From assembly GCA_037975125.1 (NCBI GenBank), contig CM075852.1:17338599-17402598 (forward strand): a DNA stretch of 64,000 nt, read 5' to 3'. The notes below the pieces were generated by a model. The model saw nothing but the letters and a program-made list of their open reading frames with translations. It searched no databases and had not been told where the DNA came from. A program made the position numbers and the translations under genes. Numbering within the stretch: position 1 is the stretch's first letter; each line of letters starts with the position of its first letter. This document shows positions 23,125 through 34,641 of this stretch, piece by piece. This stretch comes from Latrodectus hesperus (lineage: Eukaryota; Arthropoda; Arachnida; Araneae; Theridiidae).

Positions 23125-23349
23125 TTTATTTATTTTATTACATTACATATATTCAGACTTGTATGCTTGATTCTTGAGATCCGCTTGTAAGTCTTCGTCG
23201 ATAATAGGACAAATAGCACAATGACAGATGTACAACCACAGAAGAATAATGAAGAAAACACCCAGGGCCATGGTGGGAATCGAACCCACACTCCTACGCT
23301 CTCAAGCGATTAGCGGTGATGCTTTAGACCACTCAGCCACGGAGCGCCC
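23125..23349 (-). mobile_element. tRNA-headed SINE with TTTA-rich tail
   Basis: On its own strand it opens GGGGCGCTCCGTGGCTGAGT, GGTCTAAAGCATCACCGCTA and contains a perfect B box GGGTTCGATTCCCACC, then a non-tRNA body and a TAAATAAATA-type tail. A 12-bp target duplication CCATATCTTCTA lies at 23113-23124 and 23350-23361. The head resembles a Ser- or Leu-like tRNA with a long variable region. The acceptor stem cannot pair, so it is not a functional tRNA gene. Confidence 0.88.
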
Positions 23350-24219
23350 CCATATCTTCTAAAACAAGATTTTGTATTCTGAATAGAAGTATACGATGAT
23401 GCCACTTGCTCTTTAAAAAAATTTAAATTGTATAGAAGTATCGCATTAAATTTATTTTTCAAAATGCGGCGTAAATGTGGATGTTACCTTTCAACCGAAC
23501 TTGTCTTTCTCCCTGCTTCTCTAATTCAACATTTCTCTATGCTCCTTCTTCAAAGACTACAGAACTAAAAGTCCTTATTTATTGACAAGGATAAACGTTT
23601 CATGCCTTTTTATTAAATTGGAATGATGGAAACAGTGTATGAAAAGTAATTCCTAATATGTGCTAAAATGATTGATATATTTAAGGTTGAAGCTTCTTTT
23701 ATTTGGCAATTTTTTAAAAATTATTTAAGAAACTCAATTTTGAATTTGATTTACTTTATTTTCTGAATTTTAAGATTTTTATCATTAAAAAAATTCCTCA
23801 AAATTTTCCATTAATATTACAAAATTCTTTAAACACTGTTTTTTGTTACAACTACATCCACATGTTAAAAATCGCGGAATATCTTCACAGGCACGTAAAC
23901 ACAATCACACTTCCTAATGAAACAAAAAATTTTATAAACTCATGTCATTAAGACACTAAATAAAAAAACATGAAATGTAACAAATTGCTTTACTAAAATG
24001 AAATTCATGTTGAATTTAAGACTTTTAATGTCGTGTAGATTAATATAAAAATGCTTTCTATATTTTTATATCTATATTTTTTTATTTTACATATATTTTT
24101 TACATATATAATTCAACAATCCATCTGATTTATTTTTAAAACAAAATATAGTTTAAAATTATTTAAAAAATAGGATTTTTTAAGGTTATTTACAACAATA
24201 TTAGAAAAAATTCTTTTAA

Positions 24220-24816
24220 CCCCGTTCACACTGCACTTTCAAACGTGTTTAAGTCTCAGCAGAACTTTCTCGCGGTTGAAACTTGTGATTTAAATCAGTT
24301 AGAATTGATTTATATTAAATTTAAGCGAACTGATTTAAATATGTTTCAATGTATTTAGCGCCACCTCGTTTACTTATTGTCAATTATCTTGTTGTCAGTA
24401 TTTTTTGAAATAATTGAAACCGTTCAAAATAAATACAAGAGAAGCAAATTTTAAAAAAATATAATTACATAGAAACAATTACAAAAGTATTAAATAAACA
24501 TCAAAGAAATTATATTAAATTTGAGGAGAAACAGATTTGTCAAAGATATTCTTTGGTTTCGTATTCCTCATTTGAAATATCATAATCTTAATTAATGTCA
24601 TTTTGGTCTGTATATGTTTAATAAACATGCTCAACTATAAAAAAAATTTTGAAAATATCGCATTATTTATTATAACAAACAATAAATAATTTTTTGAACA
24701 AATATCAATATTTCTTAAATCAGTTCCGAGTGTAAGGCAATGGTTTCAGCGGGGTGTTTAAGTTAAATCAGATTTATAACTTTAAATTTATTTAAAAATT
24801 ACAGTGCGAACGTGAT
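24220..24816. mobile_element. MITE-like element with short imperfect inverted ends
   Basis: The left end CCCCGTTCACACTGCACTTT matches the complement of the right end, ATCACGTTCGCACTGTAATT, over the core CGTTC.CACTG. Internal near-palindromes such as GATTTAAATCAGTT and AACTGATTTAAAT are present. No coding potential is visible. No unambiguous target duplication was found, so the superfamily is undetermined. Confidence 0.5.
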
Positions 24817-24981
24817 ATTATTTTGATCTATGAAATACAAAATGATATTTTTACTTTTCATCAATTTGAAAAATTGGAATAGGCTTCTTCACTTTCTTCC
24901 GTATTTTGTTTGTGTATTCTGTCATGCATTTTATCAAAAATGAATATTTCATGCCATAGATTGTCAAAGAGGAGTACCCAC

Positions 24982-25088
24982 CTGTCAGAGTAGGGGGTGC
25001 AGGATGCGATTGGATCGTATGGGTAACAAGCTGGCTGAAGAGTTGCATTCCAAGAGCTTCTCGATTCTTTAAGATCGTAAGGATTCGG
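24982..25088 (-). CDS. irx: Iroquois homeobox gene, pre-homeodomain coding exon
   Basis: This 107-base exon encodes PNPYDLKESRSSWNATLQPA, CYPYDPIASCTPYSD and the first two bases of an Arg codon. The PYDLKES.SSW and ACYPYDP blocks are a conserved Iroquois signature just before the homeodomain. The acceptor is a pyrimidine-rich tract ending in tttgcag|CCG at 25089-25090. The donor is GACAG|gtgggt at 24980-24981. It starts in phase 0, matching the previous exon, and ends with AG. With the first G of the next exon this makes Arg, giving PYSDRYSSMES. Flanking introns are about 9.3 kb upstream and 18.8 kb downstream. Translation past the donor loses all similarity, which supports the splice call. 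The splice sites come from reading the sequence, without transcript data. Confidence 0.9.
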
Positions 25089-26153
25089 CTGCAAAAGAAA
25101 AATCCCTTCCTTATCAACTATTTAAAATTCATCTACCACATCCAGTATATTTTTTAAATAATTACTAAATTAAAAAGATAATCATAAATCAGTTACCATC
25201 TTCATTGATAAAACTGTCCTTATGTATAAATTACACGAAAGTTATAATACAGAAAGGGAATTATTAAATTTCCTGTAATTATTTTACCCCTGGAATTAAA
25301 AATATATTCAAAATCCATAATTACTTCCAAGATCTATTGTATAAGATATTTGTATTGAGTGAAATTTTCTCGATAAATTATTTCAACGATTTGAATTGCA
25401 TTGAAAAATATTCAGAGGTCCCTTTAACAATGAATATCTCTGCGCAGATCAAGGAAGAATTCAATACTTTTAAATAAGGAAAAAAAAAACTTTATCTTTG
25501 TTGTATTATTGTAAGGAGGTTCTCGGGTTTTTTTTTTTTTTCGGGTTGAAAATTATTAATAAAAGCTATTGTAAAAACTCATGGAGAGGTTAATTATGTA
25601 GGATTAACAATTTTTTTATCTTACAAAAAAGTATGTGGAAGAAAACAGTTACTAGCCGGATATTTAGTTTACTGATAAAAGTTGAATATTACAATACAGT
25701 GGACTACATACTTTTATTCATGCTCTTGACTTTTTTTTTTACAACACATTTGTTCTAGAAATAAGATTATTAAAACAAGCTAGAATGAGTTACGAAGTTT
25801 GAACATTTGAAAGAGATATCTTTGTGGAATTTTTCTTACTTTTTTTAATTTTATCGGTTTTATTTTCAAACCTCAACATTTCATATAATTTATGAAATAT
25901 ACGCCAACAGGTATCCTTATAAATGAAAAACATTGTGAAAATTAAAAATATTTCATATTTCAAACAACATTCCTTAGAGCATCAATAACTTTATTTTAAA
26001 TCGATGGAAAGAACTGCTTAATGATTAAATAAAAATGTCTTACAATTACTTAGCCAAATCATGAATGTCTGGCTAAGGAGTAATTTTCATCATCGTAATG
26101 TAGTGAGTTCAAATCTCTATTTAACCGAAAATCCGTCACGTTCGCAGGGTCAT

Positions 26154-26709
26154 GTTAAATAGATCGTGGTCCTCCAAGTGAAAAGGTATCTCTGGGGGTA
26201 ACAGTTTAAGTATTGAGAGTCTTATGCTTGGTTCATGTATCTAAATGGTGTTACTCCGCTGCTTTACGTTAAATAGATCATGGTCCTCCTAGTGCAAAGA
26301 TATCTCTGGGGGTAACAGTTTAAGTATTGAGAGTCTTATGCTTGGTTCATGTATCTAAATGGTGTTACTCAGCTGCTTTACATTAAATAGATCATGGTCC
26401 TCCTAGTGCAAAGATATCTCTGGGGGTAACAGTTTAAGTATTGAGAGTCTTATGCTTGGTTCATGTATCTAAATGGTGTTAATCAGCTGCTTTACATTAA
26501 ATAGATCATGGTCCTCCTAGTGCAAAGATATCTCTGGGGGTAACAGTTTAAGTATTGAGAGTCTTATGCTTGGTTCATGTATCTAAATGGTGTTACTCAG
26601 CTGCTTTACGTTAAATAGATCATGGTCCTCCTAGTGCAAAGATATCTCTGGGGGTAACAGCTTAAGTATTGAGAGTCTTATGCTTGGTTCATGTATCTAA
26701 ATGGTGAAG
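26154..26709. repeat. 114-bp minisatellite, five units
   Basis: Units begin at 26154, 26268, 26382, 26496 and 26610, spaced exactly 114 bases, with the last truncated at about 26709. Units 2-5 differ at only a few positions; unit 1 is the most different (ATCGTGG for ATCATGG, CCAAGTGAAAAGG for CCTAGTGCAAAGA). Conserved words include ATATCTCTGGGGGTAACAG and GTATTGAGAGTCTTATGCTT. The array continues directly from a degenerate tRNA-like SINE head at about 26055-26153, with a B-box-like GAGTTCAAATCTC. It therefore looks like local amplification of a SINE body. No coding potential is apparent. Confidence 0.95.
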
Positions 26710-27182
26710 ATTTTCACACAGTTGCTTCCACCTAACTGGTAGAGATCAACGCTAAAATAGGTAAAAGGAAGTTTGCTGGTGCAGTAAAAATTTTTGAACA
26801 AATGGAAAGAGAATTTCTTATGCTGTATTTATATTAGAGATTATAATGATATGAAGGAAAATTTCTTTCGATGATTATGGGTATAGTAAAAATTAAAAAA
26901 CACAGATTAGCCTAATATGTGAATGCTTTCTAAAGAAATTTCCATTTTGTATTTGTCACTTACAAAAGTAGTTCTTGCCGTTATCGAGAATTGTCAATTT
27001 TTTCAGATATTTATATTAAATTTTTTAATTTGGGTTATAATATTTTACATATAAGAAATTAAATAAGTAGAGGGGCAATCTAAGCAAATGCAATTTGAAA
27101 CAAATGTAAATTAATGCAAGAACAAATTTTACAAAAGGCAAAAAATTGTTTTCTTAATATAGTGCACAAAATCCTGTTCACC

Positions 27183-27370
27183 ATGATCTAGTGGAGCGAA
27201 AGGTCCCAGGTTCGATTCAAGCGACTTTTAAGCACTGGTAGATGGATGTTATTCTGCTTTCTTCATGTACATCTGTCAGTGCTTTTTAATATTCCGAGTT
27301 TCTTCCCTCACGACATGTAAATACGTCACATTATCTATGAGAAAGCCCTTCCGTAAAGCAATTTAAGGAG
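27183..27370 (+). mobile_element. SINE family D, copy 1
   Basis: CCATGATCTAGTGGAGCGAA (A-box-like), GGTCCCAGGTTCGATTCAAG (B box), TAGATGGATGTTATTCTGCT, TCATGTACATCTGTCAGTGC, TTTCTTCCCTCACGACATG and GAGAAAGCCCTTCCGTAAAG. It shares its body with the copy near 33010. No clear target duplication. Confidence 0.7.
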
Positions 27371-27599
27371 TGGACATTAAATTAATATGATATCTTAAAA
27401 AGTTAAACATATATTAATCTTCATACCAATATAAAAATGACTTCTTTAAAACATTGCAATTATAAAAATTTATCACATACAAAATTCAATTCAAAAACAA
27501 TGCGGATTTTCAATATAAAAATCAATTACTGTAAGAGTAATGCCCTTTCAACAAACTCTAAAAACATTCTACAATTAATTTAACTCGTAAATAAACCAT

Positions 27600-28110
27600 C
27601 TCCCCCTCCTCCCTCTGAACACTTTCAAAAGTTGCTCCCTTTAACTTGAAAAGGATGCGCTTTTTTCTCTCGCCCTTTCCTGCAACAATACCTTTGATTT
27701 CATTTTATTCCTCGCGTGGTATCGAACAGGGTGTCAGGGCTCTGAGAGGGATCCGGGATATCCCAGACAGTTTTTGTCCGGCCGCAGCAGGGAAGCAGGA
27801 ATCGCTCCCTGCCTCCTTATACGATGATTCCTCTAATTGAAGGGCTGGGGCGTAGGGGGGATATAATGGAAATGCCGTGTACCCGCCGATACGCTCCGGT
27901 ACACTCGATGGGGCGCAGAGTATCCATCAAGGGGGGAGAGGGTGGAAAAGCGCCCCAGCTACTCCACCGGGTAACGGAAAGGTAGGTCTGAATCAAACCG
28001 ATTGTGGCATGGGTAACTCTTGCCGAAATGCTCGGATACTCAGATTGGATTTCCCCCCTTTGTGTGCACTTGAAGGAAGTGAATACTTTTTTCCGATTTG
28101 AAAAGAATGG
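27600..28110. promoter_or_regulatory. GC-rich non-coding island, candidate enhancer
   Basis: The most GC-rich non-exonic stretch of this intron: GTCAGGGCTCTGAGAGGGAT, CCGGCCGCAGCAGGGAAGCA, GTACCCGCCGATACGCTCCG, AGCTACTCCACCGGGTAACG. There is no tRNA box, no inverted ends and no conserved frame. Frames of 64-74 codons occur but resemble nothing. Confidence 0.35.
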
Positions 28111-28642
28111 CGAGACTCAGTCATTCAAGCTACCCATAATATGAAATTATTATTATTCAAATCAACCCCAATTCGATTCCAAGAAAATCTATCAAAATTT
28201 TGAAGTCTAGGCAATTTGAAGTTACGAGAATTTAGTTTTAATTAAAACCGTTAAAAGATATTTAAAAAAAAAACCTATAAATAAATAAGCACAAGTGTTT
28301 TATGCCACAACAAAAATGCATACAAGCAGTTAAGGAAAACATTGAAAGAAAATTAAAATTTTCTGTAGAATTATGATATTCTATGTAGAAGCTCAGTGCT
28401 AAAGAATAGTAAAGCAAATGGTATTTTTAGTTTATGTATTAATCCTTCGAACTAGATAAGACGGTGAATGATAGAATTTATCCTAAATAATATATTAAAA
28501 TCCAATACTGCACAATATAGTTGTTATATTCATTGAAATGTTTGACTACTTTGTATATATTGTGTGGCTAAATTATTCACATTAGGAATCGATATTCTAT
28601 AACCACTTCATTCGCAGATAAGATCATAAATAGAGTTTATGC

Positions 28643-28646
<4 letters not shown>

Positions 28647-28734
<88 letters not shown>
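28647..28734. repeat. (TA)n microsatellite
   Basis: About 87 bases of uninterrupted TA inside the 9.3-kb intron. Confidence 0.97.
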
Positions 28735-28737
<3 letters not shown>

Positions 28738-29317
28738 CCAAATTAAAATAAGTAAAATACAATACACACACAATAAAATTAAAAAAATAATTACAATGCA
28801 ATACTGCACAATATAGTTGTATTCTTTGAAATATTTTTTTACAAATACTCTGTTTTCAGTACAAATTATAGTATTTTGATTATAACCCGTAGTAATTTTG
28901 AAAAAAAAATTATATTTATCAAGTTTGTTTGAATTTAAGTAAAGAACATTTCACGCTGTAAAACTTGTTTCTTGGCTTGTTTCTTTGGCTTGTTTTTTCT
29001 TCGGGTTGTGTTATATTTTAGAAAATGTTTTTGAACCAAATTAAATTTTATTTATGCTGTAATGGAGAATATTGATTTTATCACTAAGCTTTAAATGAAC
29101 CTGATACGTTGATTTTAATGTTTATGCTTATTGTTTTTATTCATTTCCACTTTGCACAGATATAAACATTTCATGTAGTATAACTCTCTGCACCCCATGA
29201 GCGGTTCACACTATTTGAGCTCAGAATTCTGTGATGTAATAAATAAAAACTTTAATCACTAGTAAATAAAAACTTTATTCTATGAAAAAAACCTTATAAC
29301 AATTTCCTAATTAAGTT

Positions 29318-29480
29318 TGCTCGTCACTCAATGGTTAGTTTTTGCTCATGAATGCTAATTATATCGTGACAACCTGTATCTTAAAATGAATTTCTTGCCA
29401 ATACACAAACATCTAAGCCCAAGTTGGGATTTAAAACCACGAGCTATTGAACGGACGGCCATCTTGAAGGAAGTAATTTT
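29318..29480 (-). mobile_element. SINE family C, diverged copy
   Basis: On the plus strand it reads GCTCGTCACTCAATGGTTAG, then ACACAAACATCTAAGCCCAA and GTTGGGATTTAAAACCACGA, the complement of the family C body and a decayed B box. Several indels. No target duplication recognised. Confidence 0.7.
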
Positions 29481-29779
29481 ACCATTCTTCAAATGAAAAG
29501 CATGTTTGTGTTATCTATATTGTGAAAAATTAATGATTATTTGTGTGAAAACATTTCATTTTCTTCATAATCTTATGTATGAAGTGATGACACAGCGCCA
29601 CTCAGTTCCACGGAAAATTTATTTTAAAAATTTACAATTAAGAAATTGTAATTTTTTTAAAATTATTAATTGGTCGAGATACTGTAATACATAAGACACA
29701 TTTCGGTTTCTAAAAAAAATATCTAAGAACCCCTTCAAAATTTGGCTTTTGTTTTATAGATGTACAATATCTCATATCG

Positions 29780-30462
29780 CTCCAGTGGCTCAGTAGCTTC
29801 GCGCTGCTTCCCGTAAGCTCAGCAAAGTGAAGCATCATTTGCCGCGGGCAGTGGTTGGGAGGGTGACCACGGTGTACTCTCCTTCACTGGGTTGCTGGAA
29901 CTCCGTGGGCTGGGGACGTGTCCACATTAATCTGTGACGTCCAAAGTCCTTCCGCTGGTGGGGCGTGGATGTGGAGAAGAGCGTGCCAGCTCAGGTGTGG
30001 CCTCGTCACCTGACTATGGCTAAAAATTACGCGAGGCACCTTAAAAAGAGCAAAGTCGTACTTTCACCTTCGTGGTGCTCTGATCCAAACGAAAGACACT
30101 CCCTATTGACTTAATTCACACTGCCAAAGGCATAGCGAGCTGTGCTTGTCTAAGTGTCATAAGATAAGTGACACAATATCTCATTCTGCTTTGTTGCCTC
30201 AACGTGGCTGTAAGGTGACCCTGGACAGGATGAGCGAAGTACATCGAAAGTGTATTCTTAAGTGAAGCGAAGGCCATCCTATTTTGCTTAACAAAAGCTT
30301 AGCAGGCACTTGGAGAATAAGTCAGACCTCAGCCCCCATCGTTCCTTCCAGAATTGAAGCTGCTTCTTACCCTTACCATGGATCCGTCGCTCTAATTGTG
30401 CGACATAGTCTCTTGAATTTGACTTAGTTTATCTAAGCCAATGAGGATGAGCAACAACATAA
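29780..30462 (+). mobile_element. 5S-rRNA-like-headed SINE (SINE3-type), 683 bp
   Basis: The head contains AAGTGAAGCATCATTTGCCG, GGGCAGTGGTTGGGAGGGTG and ACCACGGTG. This resembles the internal control region of 5S rRNA genes (AAGCAtCGtCGGGC ... GGATGGGtGACC). A GC-rich body of about 500 bases follows, with GACTTAGTTTATCTAAGCCA near the 3' end and an AGCAACAACAT terminus. AATATCTCATATCG precedes the element (29766-29779) and AATATCTCAATCG follows it (30463-30475), a diverged target duplication. The 5S origin is inferred from motif order and was not checked by alignment. Confidence 0.65.
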
Positions 30463-31498
30463 TATCTCAATCGAATAGCATTGGAATTAGAATAAAATAC
30501 ACATTTAATGATTCAAAGTATGAAAATATGCAATGATTTGAAGTAAAGTGATTAAGGAAAATGTAAAAATTAACTTGCTTTGTTCACAAAATGCTTGTTA
30601 AGTATTTTTAGTGTAATTAAGTCAGACATTTGATCTATTATTTCTATTTTGAACTGAAATAGGGAACTAGTGCAAAAATAGTGTCACAAAATGCATATTT
30701 TTAACCCAAAGACATTAAATATATAAATGGAGGAATTATTCTTTAACATTACATTTAGATTGCAACCTTATATTTGGAATTATTTCATTTTTAATGTAAT
30801 ACTAAAAATGGAGAAGGATAATAAAAAATATTATTTTCAATGAATATAACGTCTAATTTTAGTTGTGGTCTTTAAACGTTTCACAAGCGTTTGGCGTTAA
30901 CTTAATTGGCATTTTTCATTAAGATTTATATGATTGTACTGCTTCACCTGTAAAATTTTTTGTGGCAACATAGCAAGAGGTACTCAAAAAAGAACACTAA
31001 CAAGCTAAGGTATAAAGTTCTGTATTTACAGTAAAAATTTCAATCTTTAAAAATCAATTATAAATTAATATTTTTGCCATGTTAGGAGATATTAAGCTCG
31101 TATTTTAATTTTAAAGAAGATTAAAAAATAGAAAAATTAAGTTACTATTCTTTTTTTTTTTTATAAACATTTTGCTTTTACATGGGAAGGATTGCTTAAA
31201 TTTCCTATTTATTTTCCTCTTTTATTAAAAGCTATTTACATTTTCAGTGTAAAGTCACAGAGATAAAAATGGCATTTTCTAGATGTCGCTAAATGGTGAT
31301 GTTTATATCATAAGCTTTTTTCCCAAACAGTTTATGCCTGATGGTATTTCTTTTATTAAATTTGAATTTCAAGAAAATGTATATTAACATAAAGAAGTTA
31401 TTATTAAATATTTTTTATATTGTAATAAAATGATTAACAAGTTTTGGATTGCCTAAACTTTCAAATGCAAAAATAATTAGAAGTATATATGTATATAA

Positions 31499-31500
<2 letters not shown>

Positions 31501-31566
<66 letters not shown>
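31501..31566. repeat. (TA)n microsatellite
   Basis: About 60 bases of TA, preceded by imperfect TATATGTATATAA sequence. Confidence 0.96.
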
Positions 31567-31569
<3 letters not shown>

Positions 31570-32439
31570 CTTATTTAATATTTAAAACTTATAACCTATA
31601 TAAAAATTATTTTCGATGATTAAACAATGAAATTTTTATTAATAAAAATGCTATTTTCTATAACTTTTTTTCAAATCTAGCTTACAGCTTTTAATAAAAT
31701 ATACAGTGAAGTAATGATCCATGTATTATCATACTTTTTTTCTTTATTCGAAAGGAAGTTCCATCAATCAAAGTTAGTATTAATTTTGTAATCAGTAATG
31801 TTATATAAATGTAAGTTTCAGTTTGCTTAAATGAAGTAAATAAATGATGAAAATCTGAGATTTAAGAATATATTTCTTTACATTATAAAATAAATTAAAA
31901 AAATATTTTGATGATAATATATATAATAACTATATAACTATATTGATGTATGTTACTATAAATGCATCAATTTAGCAGAAAATTACACACAAAGTCAGCT
32001 TTAACAGTAGATCTTTTTTTTTTTTGATAAAATACTAGTATTATATATTCGATGGCAGTGATAATACTGTATGTATACTGTATATCAAAATTTTCGAGAA
32101 TGATAGCAATCAAAAACATATATTCGAGGCTTTAAGTGACAAAACCAATGCAAAAATCTGCTATCAACATAAATATATTTAATTTTAATTGCAGATATAC
32201 GTTTAGGAAAGAAGAATGCAAAAAAAAATTAAAAATTCAGCATTTGCCATACGCAACAGGACAATACAAACAGAAGTTTTTTTTCAATTTTGTAAATTGC
32301 TTTAATACGAGAAGCAAATAAGAATAAGGTTTATCATGGCGCGTAGTTGTTGTTAAATGAGCATGCTTCCCTGTAATTAGTCCCTAGTTGGGTTCTGCCA
32401 GTTAGATAGAAGTAGCTAGGTAGAGTCTTAATGATTTTG

Positions 32440-32650
32440 AAGCAACGACCAAGCAAAAGAACCCCTAATACTTGGCCTGTCATTCCAGAGGTATCATTTC
32501 ACTTGGAGGATATTGCAACCACGCCCAGTTTTAACGAATCCCAGCCATCATTAACGAATAGGGCCGATCTTCAGTTAAGCCGGGATTCGAACTTACTACC
32601 TTCCGATAATGAGAACGAATTCCAAATCAACCAGGCCACCATGTCCTAGT
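32440..32650 (-). mobile_element. Degenerate tRNA-headed SINE, head-to-head with the next one
   Basis: The plus-strand word GCCGGGATTCGAACTTACTA is the complement of a B box, followed by AACCAGGCCACCATGTCCTA, a possible A-box complement. The body to the left (TTTTAACGAATCCCAGCCAT, TTCACTTGGAGGATATTGCA) is not matched elsewhere in the window. Confidence 0.5.
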
Positions 32651-32945
32651 GATATAACACTGCTCTGCAAAGCAAAAATATCCCTGGCTCGATTCCCCTC
32701 TCTGCTGAACTTCGGGAGCACTTTCTCTTTTGGAGGTTTTCCAGATTTTATTCTATGCAACACAACAACAACTTTCGTGGACAGTGGCACTTGAATACGG
32801 CCCACTGTCCACGCAAAGTCATTTCGATAGGTAATTTACGCGGTGGATATTAACCACATACATAGCCTTTCGAATACGTGGGACGTCAAAAGCCCATAAA
32901 ACGGTCTTTTGCCGTCACTGCACGATATCCAAGGATATGTAAATA
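32640..32945 (+). mobile_element. Degenerate tRNA-headed SINE with GC-rich body
   Basis: A-box-like CCATGTCCTAGTGATATAAC, B-box-like GGCTCGATTCCCCTC, a body with GGACAGTGGCACTTGAATAC and CACTGTCCACGCAAAGTC, and a short A-rich end near 32945. The pieces GGACAGTGG / CCACTGTCC form an internal hairpin. Confidence 0.5.
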
Positions 32946-33007
32946 AAAATCGAAAGTAAAGGATTTTTATTATTTAACAATTAAATAGAAATTAAATAAA
33001 AATAATT

Positions 33008-33195
33008 TTTGACTAATTTCTAGTGTTAGGATGGAGTATTTCGAAGTGAAAGGTCCCAGGTTTGAGTCACTGTAATAACAACTATGGATGGATTTCTTTC
33101 TGAATATTCATCTATTGGGGTAGTTGCTTCCTGATTTCTTCTGTTGCGATGTAGGAATAAGGCCTACTGTCTTTGAAAAGCCCTTTCAAAGGGCT
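33008..33195 (+). mobile_element. SINE family D, copy 2 (diverged)
   Basis: TTCTAGTGTTAGGATGGAGT, GAAAGGTCCCAGGTTTGAGT (decayed B box), ATGGATGGATTTCTTTCTGA, TATTCATCTATTGGGG, TTTCTTCTGTTGCGATGTAG and GAAAAGCCCTTTCAAAGGGC parallel copy 1 in order. Confidence 0.65.
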
Positions 33196-34031
33196 GATTT
33201 CATTATAAAGAATACTAAAATCCTTACGAAAATCTTAACACGTTAGGCTGTTTATTATGAAGTGTCAAAATATAGTTAAAAATAACTACTTTGATAATAA
33301 TGTGGCTAATAGCATCGCGATTTCAGCATATAATAATATCAGTACTGTTATTACAGTACTGATAATTATATACATATATCACTTCCCCGTCATCTAATAA
33401 TCGCAAGGATAAAAAATATATATAATTAATAAAAATGCTCAATATTTCAAGTGAAATTTGATATATCAATTGAAAAGTCAATTTTTGAGACTACTTTTTT
33501 CTTACTTATTGTTTAAAATATAAATGTAACAAAATTATAAGGATTAATAACTATTGCTCTTCCTTATCTAAATAGTACGGGAGAATCCAATGGAAATAGT
33601 ATATACTTTAACAACAGAGAATTCTTCACATTCGTATTAAAGAAGGTATCTTTCATTGCAATAATTTAACAATAACAACAGAATTTATTTCACAATGGAA
33701 TATATCTATTATTATACCAAGTGTAAGGGAAGAAGAAATTTTCTTTAAATTAGCAATACACATTGATATCTCGAGTGGAATTCCACACAAATGGAATCAA
33801 TATCCATTCTTTTCACATCTTAAAACAACCAATTTTAAAAGATTTAAAATAAATCTATAAGAAGAACGATTCAGATTAGTTTGAATTCATTCCGAATCTC
33901 TCTATCTCAACTTCTAAATGCCAAAAAGAAAGTTTTTGAAAATTGTAAATGAGTTAATTTTGATACCCATCCATAACTGAAAAACTATCTATATTTTTAA
34001 AAGTGTACAATTGAGTATTAATCCAAAATGA

Positions 34032-34037
<6 letters not shown>

Positions 34038-34125
<88 letters not shown>

Positions 34126-34151
34126 CATATATAAATAAATAAATATAATAA

Positions 34152-34228
<77 letters not shown>
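34038..34228. repeat. Double (TA)n microsatellite near the first visible Iroquois exon
   Basis: Two TA tracts of about 83 and 70 bases separated by AAATACATATATAAATAAAT-type sequence. It lies 170 bases downstream of the exon's donor at 34397. Confidence 0.97.
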
Positions 34229-34230
<2 letters not shown>

Positions 34231-34397
34231 CGCAATTACAGATAAATATCATCAAATATTGTTATTGATTTCCATTCCTTGTAAATCAGATCTATGAGTT
34301 CAACAAATCTTGCCATGCTGTTATGGTAACTGTTTGATTTATTTTTATAGTGAAATAAAGACTTCTCTGGAACAGAAATCGTAGGACGTTTACGTAC

Positions 34398-34616
34398 TAG
34401 AGTGGAGTAGAAGGCGGAGTTGTTGGCGAGCGAGGAGATGTGGTCGGCGTACGAGGAGCCGGCGTACAGGCCGAAGGAAGCGAGCCGCGGGATGTGCGAC
34501 AAAAGCCGGGAGTCGGCGGCGTAGGCAGAGCACACCTGCGGCGGCGATCCACCCCCATCCGTCGACGAAGGCTGACAACACGGAGACTGGCCGCTTCCAC
34601 CGTTACTCACCAGGAT
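34398..34616 (-). CDS. irx: Iroquois homeobox gene, N-terminal coding exon (first one visible)
   Basis: This 219-base, 73-codon exon encodes the region upstream of the homeodomain of an Iroquois-class transcription factor, a nuclear DNA-binding developmental regulator. It opens ILVSNGGSGQSPCCQ, followed by a Gly/Ser/Pro stretch, then ADSRLLSHIPRLASFGLYAG and SSYADHISSLANNSAFYSTL. The Cys-Cys motif and the SRLL..PRL block are typical of Iroquois N-termini. The acceptor is tttattttcag|ATC at 34617-34618 and the donor is CTA|gtacgt at 34396-34397. The exon is phase 0 at both ends, so the start codon must lie in an upstream exon; I did not find it in the window. The exon is GC-rich in AT-rich surroundings. 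A 63-bp tandem array begins 26 bases upstream of its acceptor. Family assignment is firm only because of the downstream homeodomain exons. The paralogue (mirror-like or araucan/caupolican-like) cannot be told from this exon. Confidence 0.88.
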
Positions 34617-34641
34617 CTGAAAATAAAAAATTTCTCCTCTT

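Larger units (their letters stand above)
25089..34397 (-). other. Iroquois intron between the N-terminal and pre-homeodomain exons (about 9.3 kb)
   Basis: Bounded by donor CTA|gtacgt and acceptor tttgcag. It contains the 114-bp tandem array, family D SINEs, a GC-rich island (27600-28110), a 5S-like SINE (29780-30462), further SINE pieces (29318-29480, 32440-32945) and several TA microsatellites. Nothing recognisable is seen at 25120-26050, 26710-27180, 28110-28640, 28740-29310, 30470-31495, 31570-32330 and 33200-34035. Confidence 0.82.

Noticed and set aside
23260..23346. A tRNA-like sequence with a perfect B box on the minus strand
   Set aside because: The acceptor stem ends do not pair, and the sequence sits at the head of a SINE with its own tail and 12-bp target duplication, so it is not a functional tRNA gene.
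27646..28101. Open frames of 64-74 codons in a GC-rich stretch
   Set aside because: Short, in different frames, no similarity and no splice context; high GC alone lengthens chance frames.
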